From the IMG/VR virus record IMGVR_UViG_3300042907_001080, positions 62,001 to 126,000 of that record: DNA of 64,000 bases; one strand, 5' to 3'. This document shows, piece by piece, positions 6,681-17,500 of this stretch. This stretch comes from a virus. Positions within the stretch are counted from its first letter, which is position 1. The number at the start of each line of letters is the position of its first letter. The translations under genes were made by a program, and so were the position numbers. The notes under the pieces are model-generated. The model made no database searches. It was not told where the DNA came from and saw only the letters and a program-made list of their open reading frames with translations.

Positions 6681-9600
6681 TCAAAAAGTAGTTGAATGCC
6701 AGGGGAACTCCGGTAACTCCGCCTCTGAATTCAAAATTAGCATTTATTTTAATTGGGCCGCCAGTAGTAGTAGTTATAATGTTAGAACTAATAAACACAC
6801 TACCTGCTGTGATAGAGTTCACGTTCAAACTTGCACCACCACCTCCAATTTGGCCCGCAATATAAGCTTTGATTGCTCGCTGTGTGGGCACAATATTATC
6901 CGAATCTGCTGTAAAGAATGGATCTGTTGAAAATTCAGTGATTGTAGCTGAACCGCCGCCTAGTGTTACGTTGCCCAAGTTAAGTTCTTGCAGTCCGCTA
7001 ATGTTAAATGCATCTGCATTCAGTGTAGCAATACCAGTGCTTTGCTCGATAGCAAACAGATCACCAACACGGAAGTTACCGTCTTGGTCTGTGGAGGTAA
7101 AGAACACTCGACCTCCTCCGTTGTCCACAGCTTCGTTGGCAGGAATAGCAGGTTGATTAGGCGCACCGGGATAATTAGTGTCAATGAAACTGCCTGTGCC
7201 TATGTCCAAGAAATCGTGTCCAGTTAATCTAACCTGACTGTATCTAATCCTAGTTTCAACACTAACTCCGTCTGCCGGAGCTTCTGATCTTGTCAGTTGT
7301 GGGCTAATTTGGAAGAATGCTGTGTAAGCACCCTCGTTTTCACCCAAGAATGTGATCACGTTGACCAACTTAAAAGTTCTGTCAGGTAGATGACTGAACA
7401 CCACGTTGGCTCCGGGCACTGGTTGAATGCTGATTCTTCTCAGCGCCACAAACGAACCAGGTTGGAATAGGTTGGAATAACCATCACCTATGTCTACTTC
7501 ACCGCTACCTGTGACATAACCCGATCCTCTGTTAACAAAACTAGGATTAGCTAACACACCGCTGCCGGTTCTCACGGTCACGGGGGATTCAAATGTGTTA
7601 TTAGGATCAGTGAATGTAATTGTTGGCGCCGAGGCATATCCCGATCCAGGCTCTGTGATATTAACCTGGAACAGTTTGTCAGCAGCCACTTTAGCACGAC
7701 CTCTAGCAGTGGCTCCGGTTCTAATATAAGTGGCCACTGTGCCTGTGCTGCCACCTACACCTACAAACAGGCCGTAGCGATTTCTATTACCAAAAGTGAT
7801 TGCTGAGAAACCGCTAGCTGCCGTAGAAGTAGTTCTAGTGGTCCATGTTACTCCGTCTGGCGATGTTGCTGCTGCTGTAGTTGTGCTCACGGCAAGGAAT
7901 ACTCCCTGACCGTATGTAACTTTGGTCCACGATGCTGTAGCTGGTAATGTGCTAGATGACCAAGTTATACCGTCTAAACTATAGGCAGCAACAGTGCCGC
8001 TGGTGCTCGAAATAGCAACAAATCTGTTGTTACCATAGGCGATACTGTTCCAGTTTGACGAACTCGGCAATGTGCCTGCAGTCCATGTTCCTGTAACTGT
8101 GGTTGATGTGGCATGATTGGTAACATTAGTGCCGCTCTTAATTGCAACAAATCTATTTTTACCGTAGGCTATGGCTGTGAATCCAGTCGTGGTCAATGTG
8201 CCTGTCTGATCCCATGTTTCGCCGTCATTGCTGATTCTCACTGTGGTTACATCGCTGCTGACTGCCACAAATTTCTGTGCACCGAAGGCCACATCGACCC
8301 ATACCGCAGAAGTCTGCATGCTGGTTGCTGACCAGGTAATACCGTCACTACTGTATGCTCCGGTAGTATTTGCACTTGTGCCTGCTACTGCTACGAATTT
8401 GCTGACCTTGCCCACTGTGGAATTGTCGTCAAACAGACCGGCGGCCATTGCAGACCAGTTCGCTCCGCTTGGCATCAAGCTAGTTTGTGAAGTCCAATTA
8501 ACGCCATCTTCTGATGTTGCACCAGCGGTAACTCCATTGCGTAGAGCTACATATCTGCCACCTATGCCGTAACCTGAGTGATCAAAATCTAAGATAGCAC
8601 CTGTGGTAGAATTCACTGCGGTAATAGTAATTATTAAATCGTTGGCAGGAGTTGTGCCGCCTAGACTATTACCTAAAATTGTTATGGTTTCTAGTCTGGT
8701 ATATCCTGTGCCTGCGCTCTGTGTTGATGGTGTATATTTCCATCCATTGCGTATCACGGTGAATGTGGCTCCTACTCCTGTGCCTGTATATGTGCCTGTG
8801 ACTGTAGTATACACCGCAGCAGTTTCGCCATATTTCACTGCTGTCCAGGCTCCGCTGGTTGGCAGAGTGGCAGCTGTGCTGGTGTATCCAGGCGCTGAGA
8901 ACGTTACTCTAGGTTCAATGATATATGTCGAAGAAGCATCTGGAGATATAATTGCTGTGCCTGCTACTAAATGATCAAAACCTGCTGTACCGTCGGATTC
9001 TTTGATCAGCCCAGCTACTTTTGTACCTGAATTATATGTGGTGATAATACCAAACTGACCAACACCTGCGCCACCTGTGAGCACTATCTTCATGCCTATG
9101 TAAGCAGAACTAGATTCGCCGTCTGTGGCAGCTATGGTTACAGAAGTCAATGTTCCACCTTGGGCAGTGTTGGAGTTTGTGATATAACCAAATCCGCCAA
9201 GATTTCCCTCAGCCTCAGGAGCATTAGTGCTGTCGTCAATTAGGTCTAACATTCGAACTTCAAACACAGCGTCATCACGGAATTCATCTGCTTCGACTAT
9301 AGCTCCGGAGCCGCCGCCGGTGAGTGTATAAGTGACTTCTGTATAGTCAATACCTGCATTTGTGAATTCTAATTGCACCAATGCTGATCCGTCAGTGATA
9401 ACACGATCGATCTCTGCGTCAAATTGCAGTCTATTATCAACTATGGCTGTGCCGGCAGTTTCAGAGTTGTCAACCCCTTCTGCTACAGAACCAAAATCTC
9501 CGTATGAATTGTTGCCGTTTGTTCCGCGGATACGTCCGCCATTTTCAGCCAAATATCCAATGTGAGCATAGTAAGTAAACACTGAAACAAGTTCAGCACG

Positions 9601-12600
9601 ACCGTTGTTAGTAATCCAAGCACCGATACCATCTGATATTACCTGGGTGAAGTCGTTGCTAACTATAGAATCATTACCACCGTTGTGCAGTGAGCCATCA
9701 ATCTTTTGACCTACAGCCGCTGTGCCCAATGTGGTCAACCCCTGCACATATGGTGAACGTGTTATAATCCATGTACGATAATCCTCTGGCCCCCATCCTG
9801 GATCCAACGAAGCATATGCTCCTGCACTTACTCTAGAAGTACCGAATTCATTTTCTGCTAACAGATCACCAGTAAGTCCTTCGAGTGTTTGATCTCTTAG
9901 ACCTGTGGCATCCCTGAGATAATACATGTCTTCTTCTAAACTGCCTGTTACACTATTTGCATAGTATCTAGCTGCGTATCTAGATTTGTAGTTGCCTGGA
10001 TATTTCAAATCATATTTTAGCGCATCGATATAAGTGCCAACATCTCGCAGGCACGATGCACTATTGTAATACAATGCTACTGTCATAGATCCGGTGGCAT
10101 TTGATGCAATATTAAATGCTGTGTTTGAATCTCTAGTTGTAGCAATTTTAAAAGTTGTTGAACTTACAACGTTTTGTATATAGTAGGTAGTGTCTGTGCT
10201 AATTCCGCCAAATGCAGTTCCTGTAAATCTTACTGCTGTATTACGTTTCATCCAGGAAGTGCTAGTGCAGGTAAACACATCTGTGGCTGCTGTGGCATTA
10301 GTTACTGTAGTTGTATATGTTGAATCGATGTAAGCATCAATCTCTGCAACTATATAATCTCTATTTCTCTCTAATTGCAGCACAGCATAGTCAATCATTC
10401 TGTTGCCTGTGGCACAACGACTGCCTTCATTAGTGGCACCGTAAAGGATATCATCTACTAAGGTCATTAGTGTTTCAATACGAGCCTGTGCAGTTGCGTT
10501 ACCGCCCACATTGGCCAGTGCTTCTGTTTTGGCATTAGTTAATGCGTCTCTAGTAATGGTTTTTTGATTACCTACAAATACCTCTGCTGCTGAAGCTCTT
10601 AGATATGAGTATGCTGCTTCTCTAGATTTGAAGTTGCTGTTGAACATAAAGTCAAACATCACAGCTTCTAGAATCAATCGAGTATCTCTAATACACTTGG
10701 TTTGTAGATATCGAATCTTAGGAGTAACACCATCAGTTTTGTATGCACTTGGGAATATCGCAGTAAAGGAAGTACCACCTGACGATAGGCAAGATACAGT
10801 AATACTTGTTATGTTAACAATGTCGCCTGCTGCTAATCCGTGTGTTGCAGTAGTCACTACCGCATATCCTGTAGAGTTATTATAGACAAAGTTACTAACT
10901 GCTAACTCTGTTCCATTGGATTTCGTTACTATTCCACCACTGACATAGGTGTGTGCGAGAGTATGCTTACCAACGTAGATTCTAAAATCTGTCGAGGTCA
11001 ACGAAGTTTCGTCTACTACAAAGTCAGTGTGCCATGCTACTGCATTTAGATCATCTACAACATTTTGGACAATGGTTTCTTGTGCAGCGTCTAATGTCAC
11101 CGCAGCAGCAATCAAAGCAGTTGTTGATGTCACGGCATTGGTAGCAGTAGGATAGTCTATAACTTCTACAGGTATGCTAATACCAGCACCGTTGGTAAAT
11201 GTAGTTAACACTGCGCCGCCATATGTAGCTGCCAGTTGGAATGTGTTAGTGTTTACTGTGCCTACTACCCAATATTTGACACCGTTGGTTAACCCGTTGC
11301 CAGTTTCTCTTGGAACAACTGCATCTCCTACACTTAATCCATGACTGTTGCTGGTAAGTGTGTCTGTACCAGATATTGTAGTAACTGTGATCTGTGGTGT
11401 TGTGGCTTCTGTGCTATCACCTTGTATGATGTTAGTGATGATGTCTACCAATGCACCTACTGTAGCGTTAGCTGCTGCTCCACCCGTTAAATTAGTGCTG
11501 TCGGTCCATTGAGTAGCAGTGTTGCCTGTGGATTTTGTTACTGTGGTATTGGCAATGATCTGTTGCACAATAGTTTTTAGTCTACCGTAGGCAGCTGCCG
11601 TTGCGGCGATTTCTGTGCTGTCAATTTGCAGTGCCGAGCTGTTATCTCCGTCAAAGTAGGCTGTGCCGGCTACTAGTGTAGCCCAGGTTCCGCCATAGGT
11701 CAAATCATAGCTCATAGCATCAACAATAAATGCTACATCACGCTTGCATTTGGTTCTACTAAATTTTAATGTGCTATAATTTTCATTTAAGAACGCTGTG
11801 ATTTCGTCTTTGATAAATTCTTTGTTTTCAATCAGCAGCGTTCTTGCATCACCAAATCCTGATAAGAATGAACTATTATATCCTGTAGGATCTGCGGAAC
11901 TCACCATGAATGTGGAACTGATCTTGAAATCAATTTGATGCTGCATGACTCTGACCAATTGTGCTGCATCTGCTGCTTCTTCGGTGCTGGCATATGGAAA
12001 TGACGCACTTTGAATTGCAGTGTTACCTGAGCTTTCTGTAACGTTGGCTCCTCGAACAATTTGGTCAACCACTGTTTGCAGTCTAGTCAATGCTCCTATG
12101 CTGTAGCCTGCATCGGATCTGTTGGTCAGGCTACCTGCAGGACCTGCGTTGGTTGAGCGTAATTCGTCACCTTGTATACAGGTCTGTTCTGGCACAATAA
12201 TAGGTAATGTTTCTCTATACTGTCCGGTAGCCACTTGGATCAAATTACTAGGACTACGTCTTGCCGGCACACTAGCTATGGCGGCTGCTATCTGAGGTGC
12301 TGTAACCGCTGCTGCTCTAGCTGTGATAGCATTTGTGATCAGTGTAACACTTGCTGTCACATTAGCCAATGCTCCAGATTCTGCTGTGAGATCGCTGTTG
12401 AAATATTGAGCTACTGTGGCAGTAGAGTTGTCGCCGTTCAGTGTCTGATAATTTATTGTTGGAGCTGTCTGTGCTAAAACATTTCCAACAACTGTGAGCA
12501 TGTAGTTGTAGGCAGCAACGGATTCGTCTGATTCAATTGCTAAGCCTGGATATGCTTCTGTTTCGCCTTCGCTGAGTCCGCCGATTAGAGAATTAGCAAC

Positions 12601-14520
12601 TCCGCGTGATTTAATATTACCACCATGGCATAGATCATAGGTTACCGCATCTAGTGTAAATCCTACATCTCGTTCGCATTTGAAATCATCGTAGACAAAT
12701 CCGGAAGTAAATGGTGCAATGTTGTTAGTAATTTGATTCTGAATAAATTCTGTGACTTCGCGTTGAATGAACACACGATTTAATTCCAACAAATATCGTG
12801 CATCGGGATTGCGAGGACCACGTTCTACCTGTTCGCAAGCATAGCGAATAGTTTTCCAAGGTTTGTCCCAGGTTCTACCGTGTATTGGTGATGGTAGATC
12901 AGTGCCTGTAGTTGCTACAAAATAGGTGTGATCTATTTCGCCTAGAGTGACCCATGCTGGATCGATGCCTGTGGAGGTTAATACCTGGCCTTCACGGCCG
13001 ATTGGTAGTCTCTGAGGCCCGTTACCGCCATAAAAGACTAGATCGCCGCGCACTGATAACACACTGGTTTCTGTGCCGACGTTTAGAATATTCCAATATG
13101 TTCCTGTGTTGTCTTGATCAGGTCTGCTGTTAGCTTGTCCACCACCTGCTGCACCTACAGTAGAACCGTCATCACCTTCTGATCTATGTGCCAATACGCA
13201 GATAAAGGCGTTAGCACCAAATCTTACGGCATCACCTAACACATATTCTCTGTCATCTGACCACTCTCCCTGCCAGCTGATACCAGCGTTGAGTCTTGAC
13301 CAGTATGTAGCATTAGGTGGTTCTGCTGATACAGTGGCAGACATTGTGCCTGCAGCATCTGCAGTGATGTCGAAGGTTGTGCCACCTGGTGTTGTACTCA
13401 CTGTGATATTGCCTGCTGCTACAGTTTTTACATAGTATCTAGCTGTGGTAAACACATTACCAAATGTTGTTCCAGTAAATCTTACTGCCATGCCTACTGC
13501 CATACCTACTGTCGAAGCTATAGTAAATGTATCTGTAGCCGCTGTGACTGCTGTAACAGTGTAAGTGTTTGAAGGAGAATCCTGTAAGGCCAAATAGGTA
13601 TAGCCACCCATACTAACTACTTCACCAATTTTATAAGAAGTGCCGGCTGCCCACACAGATTGAAATTTAAATCCTTCTGTATAGAGGTCCCATCTTGATG
13701 ACTGTGTTGGTGGTGTTTCAGAAGCAACTGCGGCAGTATGAATCGTTTTTGCTATGTATTGATTACCGCCATATCTAACAATGTCGCCGTGCTGATACAG
13801 AGTTGCATTGTTCCATGTATCTTCATACTCTGTGCCTTCTACAAATTGACTCCAACGCCCTGCTGTAGAATCTGTTAAAAATGCAGCGTCTGCGGTATGC
13901 TGTGTGACACAGATCCACAGGCCGGCACCATATTTTACCACATCATTGACTTTGTATCTGGTTACAGAAGCTACCCAATCACCTTTATATTCTATGCCAG
14001 GATTAAATGAATCCCATTTAGCCTGGTCTTGTTCTAATCCGGATGCAGCGGTAGCTGCAGAAGTATGGTGAAGATTACACACATAGGTATAACCTCCATA
14101 CTGCACTAGATCATTTACTTTGTAGCGAGTGGATACTGTCCAATCGTTTTTCCAATCTAATCCTTCTGCATACAAAGTCCACTTGGATTGATCATTTTCT
14201 AAGCCTGACGCTGTGGTAGCTGCTGAAGTGTGACTGTCATTACAAATATAAAGCAACCCGCCGTATTTGACCACGTCGTTGAGTTTGTAGAAAGTGCTAA
14301 CATTCCAGTCCCCGGTCCAGCTTTGACCGTCGCTCATCTGATTCCATTTGGTTGGACTGTATTCTAAATCTGTGTTGAAATCTGAAGCAGAAGTATGTCC
14401 CACTGCACAGATATAGGTGCGAGCACCATACCTTACCACATCATCAATATAATAAGTGGTAGATGGGGTCCATGTGTTTTTCCAAACAAATCTAATTCTA
14501 CCTAGTTTAAATTCTGCCAT
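6676..14520 (-). CDS. Giant modular tail fibre (2614 aa)
   Basis: Paralogue of the protein at 14554-20169. Residues about 8-490 hold seven modules of 50-60 aa (W-x-x-x-T-x-Y-x-x-x-D-V-V-x-Y-G-G-x-x-Y-I-C...W) resembling CBM5/12 carbohydrate-binding modules; module six is split by a 75-residue insertion. Around 530-565 a pectate-lyase-like beta-helix begins (DKPWKTIRYACEQ); its continuation (GQYRETLPIIVPE) is displaced by insertions containing about four copies of a helical repeat with C-x-R-D and YDL-Y-G-G. Residues about 1985-2250 carry seven FVA-type/DG-x-x-W propeller repeats, then GSGY motifs and a conserved GHDFLDIGTG end. Presumably host-binding. Confidence 0.8.
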   Translation of the reverse strand: MAEFKLGRIRFVWKNTWTPSTTYYIDDVVRYGARTYICAVGHTSASDFNTDLEYSPTKWNQMSDGQSWTGDWNVSTFYKLNDVVKYGGLLYICNDSHTSAATTASGLENDQSKWTLYAEGLDWKNDWTVSTRYKVNDLVQYGGYTYVCNLHHTSAATAASGLEQDQAKWDSFNPGIEYKGDWVASVTRYKVNDVVKYGAGLWICVTQHTADAAFLTDSTAGRWSQFVEGTEYEDTWNNATLYQHGDIVRYGGNQYIAKTIHTAAVASETPPTQSSRWDLYTEGFKFQSVWAAGTSYKIGEVVSMGGYTYLALQDSPSNTYTVTAVTAATDTFTIASTVGMAVGMAVRFTGTTFGNVFTTARYYVKTVAAGNITVSTTPGGTTFDITADAAGTMSATVSAEPPNATYWSRLNAGISWQGEWSDDREYVLGDAVRFGANAFICVLAHRSEGDDGSTVGAAGGGQANSRPDQDNTGTYWNILNVGTETSVLSVRGDLVFYGGNGPQRLPIGREGQVLTSTGIDPAWVTLGEIDHTYFVATTGTDLPSPIHGRTWDKPWKTIRYACEQVERGPRNPDARYLLELNRVFIQREVTEFIQNQITNNIAPFTSGFVYDDFKCERDVGFTLDAVTYDLCHGGNIKSRGVANSLIGGLSEGETEAYPGLAIESDESVAAYNYMLTVVGNVLAQTAPTINYQTLNGDNSTATVAQYFNSDLTAESGALANVTASVTLITNAITARAAAVTAPQIAAAIASVPARRSPSNLIQVATGQYRETLPIIVPEQTCIQGDELRSTNAGPAGSLTNRSDAGYSIGALTRLQTVVDQIVRGANVTESSGNTAIQSASFPYASTEEAADAAQLVRVMQHQIDFKISSTFMVSSADPTGYNSSFLSGFGDARTLLIENKEFIKDEITAFLNENYSTLKFSRTKCKRDVAFIVDAMSYDLTYGGTWATLVAGTAYFDGDNSSALQIDSTEIAATAAAYGRLKTIVQQIIANTTVTKSTGNTATQWTDSTNLTGGAAANATVGALVDIITNIIQGDSTEATTPQITVTTISGTDTLTSNSHGLSVGDAVVPRETGNGLTNGVKYWVVGTVNTNTFQLAATYGGAVLTTFTNGAGISIPVEVIDYPTATNAVTSTTALIAAAVTLDAAQETIVQNVVDDLNAVAWHTDFVVDETSLTSTDFRIYVGKHTLAHTYVSGGIVTKSNGTELAVSNFVYNNSTGYAVVTTATHGLAAGDIVNITSITVSCLSSGGTSFTAIFPSAYKTDGVTPKIRYLQTKCIRDTRLILEAVMFDFMFNSNFKSREAAYSYLRASAAEVFVGNQKTITRDALTNAKTEALANVGGNATAQARIETLMTLVDDILYGATNEGSRCATGNRMIDYAVLQLERNRDYIVAEIDAYIDSTYTTTVTNATAATDVFTCTSTSWMKRNTAVRFTGTAFGGISTDTTYYIQNVVSSTTFKIATTRDSNTAFNIASNATGSMTVALYYNSASCLRDVGTYIDALKYDLKYPGNYKSRYAARYYANSVTGSLEEDMYYLRDATGLRDQTLEGLTGDLLAENEFGTSRVSAGAYASLDPGWGPEDYRTWIITRSPYVQGLTTLGTAAVGQKIDGSLHNGGNDSIVSNDFTQVISDGIGAWITNNGRAELVSVFTYYAHIGYLAENGGRIRGTNGNNSYGDFGSVAEGVDNSETAGTAIVDNRLQFDAEIDRVITDGSALVQLEFTNAGIDYTEVTYTLTGGGSGAIVEADEFRDDAVFEVRMLDLIDDSTNAPEAEGNLGGFGYITNSNTAQGGTLTSVTIAATDGESSSAYIGMKIVLTGGAGVGQFGIITTYNSGTKVAGLIKESDGTAGFDHLVAGTAIISPDASSTYIIEPRVTFSAPGYTSTAATLPTSGAWTAVKYGETAAVYTTVTGTYTGTGVGATFTVIRNGWKYTPSTQSAGTGYTRLETITILGNSLGGTTPANDLIITITAVNSTTGAILDFDHSGYGIGGRYVALRNGVTAGATSEDGVNWTSQTSLMPSGANWSAMAAGLFDDNSTVGKVSKFVAVAGTSANTTGAYSSDGITWSATSMQTSAVWVDVAFGAQKFVAVSSDVTTVRISNDGETWDQTGTLTTTGFTAIAYGKNRFVAIKSGTNVTNHATSTTVTGTWTAGTLPSSSNWNSIAYGNNRFVAISSTSGTVAAYSLDGITWSSSTLPATASWTKVTYGQGVFLAVSTTTAAATSPDGVTWTTRTTSTAASGFSAITFGNRNRYGLFVGVGGSTGTVATYIRTGATARGRAKVAADKLFQVNITEPGSGYASAPTITFTDPNNTFESPVTVRTGSGVLANPSFVNRGSGYVTGSGEVDIGDGYSNLFQPGSFVALRRISIQPVPGANVVFSHLPDRTFKLVNVITFLGENEGAYTAFFQISPQLTRSEAPADGVSVETRIRYSQVRLTGHDFLDIGTGSFIDTNYPGAPNQPAIPANEAVDNGGGRVFFTSTDQDGNFRVGDLFAIEQSTGIATLNADAFNISGLQELNLGNVTLGGGSATITEFSTDPFFTADSDNIVPTQRAIKAYIAGQIGGGGASLNVNSITAGSVFISSNIITTTTGGPIKINANFEFRGGVTGVPLAFNYFLN

Positions 14521-14538
14521 TTTCTACTCCGTATTCTA

Positions 14539-14546
14539 TATTTAGT
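14539..14546 (-). promoter_or_regulatory. Possible late promoter box (ACTAAATA)
   Basis: The same ACTAAATATA string as at 6673-6680, 18 nt before the ATG of the 2614-aa fibre and followed by a GGAG ribosome site. Two mismatches to TATAAATA; the recurrence supports function. Confidence 0.35.
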
Positions 14547-14553
14547 TTGTTCA

Positions 14554-17500
14554 TTACTTGAACGATCTGTAAAACATTGTCTGGGCCAACATGCTGCCAC
14601 TTATTCCTGAATTTGCCATGTTAAATTCCGCTAATACCGGCACAATAACACGTAGTCCTGCAGTGTTATTGATTCTATCAGGTCCTACTAACACAGTTCC
14701 TGCTATAAAACTGCCTACTGCAATTTCCGACCCCCCTACGCTGAGTCTATTTGCTAGATAAGCAGCTATGGCTCTTTGGGTTGGGACAATGTTATTAGAA
14801 TCTGCTATGAACAACGGATCAGTAGAAAATTCTCTAACTACTGCGCCAGTTCCACCAATTCTAATTCCACCGAGTCGCAGTTCAGTGAGTCCAGAAAGAT
14901 CAAAGAAATCAGAACTAATTGTCACAGTTCCTGTGGATTGTTCAACTGCAAACAACTCGCCTGCTCTAAAGTTACCACTTTGATCTGTTGAGGTATAAAA
15001 CACTCTACCTCGATCTTCTTCTACTATTTCATTAAAAGGCTGTGGTTCATAAAATCCACTGTATAATTCTGGATAATTAGTTTCTTCAAAATTGCCTGTG
15101 CCTATGTCTAAGAAATCATGACCTGTAATTCTGCACTGGCTGAATCGTGTTCTAATAGTTATTTCTGTGAGATGTTGTAAATTATCACGAGCTTTAATTT
15201 CTGGTGTTACACGTATTCTTGCTGCCAGCCCTCTGTCTGTGAGACCTAGTTCTTCGATGGTCACAAGAGTGTATGATCCGCTGAGTCCTGAAATTACTAA
15301 ATTTGCTCCAGGTCCTGGATATGCATCTAAATCGTTGATAACAATAAATTTTCCAGTGGGAATCACATCTGCAAATCCGTCACCAGATACGGTTACTCTA
15401 GTAGATAGTGTTCTATATCCTAGTCCCCGATTCAGCCAACTTGGCTGTGCTAATACTCCGTCTCCAGTGCGGCATTCAATTTTTGCATCTCTATTGTTGT
15501 TGGGATCGACAAATGTGCAGGTAGGCCCTTCGGTATATCCGGATCCTGGATCCCATAATTTCACACCGCTTATTACTCCACTAGCGATTGTCACACGCCC
15601 TAATGCTCTTGCACCAGTTTGTATCTTGTTAAATTTATTTGAATTATCAATAGCGATCCATGTAGGTGTATTGTTTCCTACTGTGGAGTCTCTAAGATCT
15701 ACGTACGGAGTGCCAAATGCCACTGACTGCCATGACTGTATACTAGCTAGTGTTCTTGAGGTCCATACAACACCGTCAAAACTGGTTGCTGCAAAATTAG
15801 TGAGACCCGACGTTGGATCATTACCGACTGTTCTAAATCCGGTGTCTCCCACTGCAAAGAACACACCTTGTGCATATCTAATTTTTTTCCAGTTGTGTGC
15901 GGTGCTGCCATCTTGTGACGGCATAACAGCAGGCAACCAATCATTGCCATCGAAGCTGTAGGCAACATCGCCTGTGCTGGAAATTGCAACAAATCTACCG
16001 TTGCCGTAGGCAATGCTGACCCAATCTTTGGCGCTGGAGTCTGCGACCACATCCATGATATGGCCTGTCCATGACCATGTGTTTAATGTGCTGTTATATG
16101 TGCCTACTGCCACGATGTTTCCACTGTTGGCTAATGCCACATATCTCTGCTTGCCATAGGCCGCGTCCACCCATTCGTTTAGTGTAGAATCGCCGAATGA
16201 GGGTAACACCAGTGAACTCCAGGTAGTGCCATTGAGACTGTAGGCTGCTGAGTTAGAGTCTGTGGCCACAGCAATAAATAAACCGCCACCGTAGATACAG
16301 GAATTCCATTGGCGAGATGCTGGCATGCTTCTTGTGATCCAATTTATGCCATCTGTAGAACTTGCTGCTACTGCGCTGCCTTTTCGAATTGCTACAAATA
16401 AATGATTACCTAATGTTGGATAAGTTACTCTGCCTGCTGCTAGACATTTCCAATCACCTACAGTAGGCATATTGAATGTAGTCCAGTTGGTGCCATCTGA
16501 ACTATACATAGCAGCACTACCGGCAGTAGATACCACCACAAATCTACCGCTGGCTGCTAGATTGTCTTCTCCTGTGCCGTAGGTCTTTTGTTGTGCGGAC
16601 AGTATAGAATTTGTGCTGTCATCACTAACATCAGTAACTAAAATTAATAAATCGTTGATCGGTGTAGCTCCACCTATAAGGTTACCGTCTATGGTTAGTA
16701 GCTGTCCAGCCTCATATCCTGCACCTGCATTGTTGATAGTCAGTGTGTAATTTCTACCTTGTTTCACTATGTCAAACGTAGCTAACGCAGCAACAATATC
16801 TATAGTAGTGCCAGTGCCTGATTCATTAACCGCTATGTTTGTATAAGTTTCAGTAGTGTCACCAAACACAATTTCTGACCATGTTGTAGTAGCAGGAGTT
16901 GTAATTTCTTGGGCTGAGTACACCGGAGCAGAAAATATTACTCTAGGTTCTATTCTATATGTGGTGTTGGTCAACAACGGAACTGTGACTGGTTTTCCAG
17001 GCACCACATGATCCCAGCCCGGTTGATCATCGGATTCTCTAGCCACACTCATCACTTTAGTGACGTTATCATATGCAGTAATATACCCATACTGTCCTGT
17101 GCCTGCACCGCTGGTAAGAATTATCCGCATGCCAAGATATTCTGCGATAGAGTTGGCATCATTGGTGGCTATGGTAATTGTTGTTGCATCGCCACCTTGT
17201 GCATTGTTCTGTACTACTACATAACCACTGCCGCCAATTTCTTGTGCTATTTGAGTGGTGCCGGCATTGACATCAAGTCGTCGTGCTTCAAACACAGCAT
17301 CATCTCTGAACTCTTCAAAAACCACACTGGCATTGACGCCAGCACCAGCAAACGTTGCAGTAGCCGAGGTATAATCCTGACCCATATTTGCCCATTCTAA
17401 AATCTGTATTTCGTCAACAAAATCTCCAGCAAAAGCTGCTGCCACAATGGCCTGTTGAGCTCTGGTATAGTTCCTTGCTATGACTGGTGTTTCTGAGGCA

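Noticed and set aside
15167-15961. 264-aa open frame on the plus strand antisense to a giant fibre
   Set aside because: Shadow of the Thr/Ser/Gly-rich minus-strand fibre; no ribosome site or family features.
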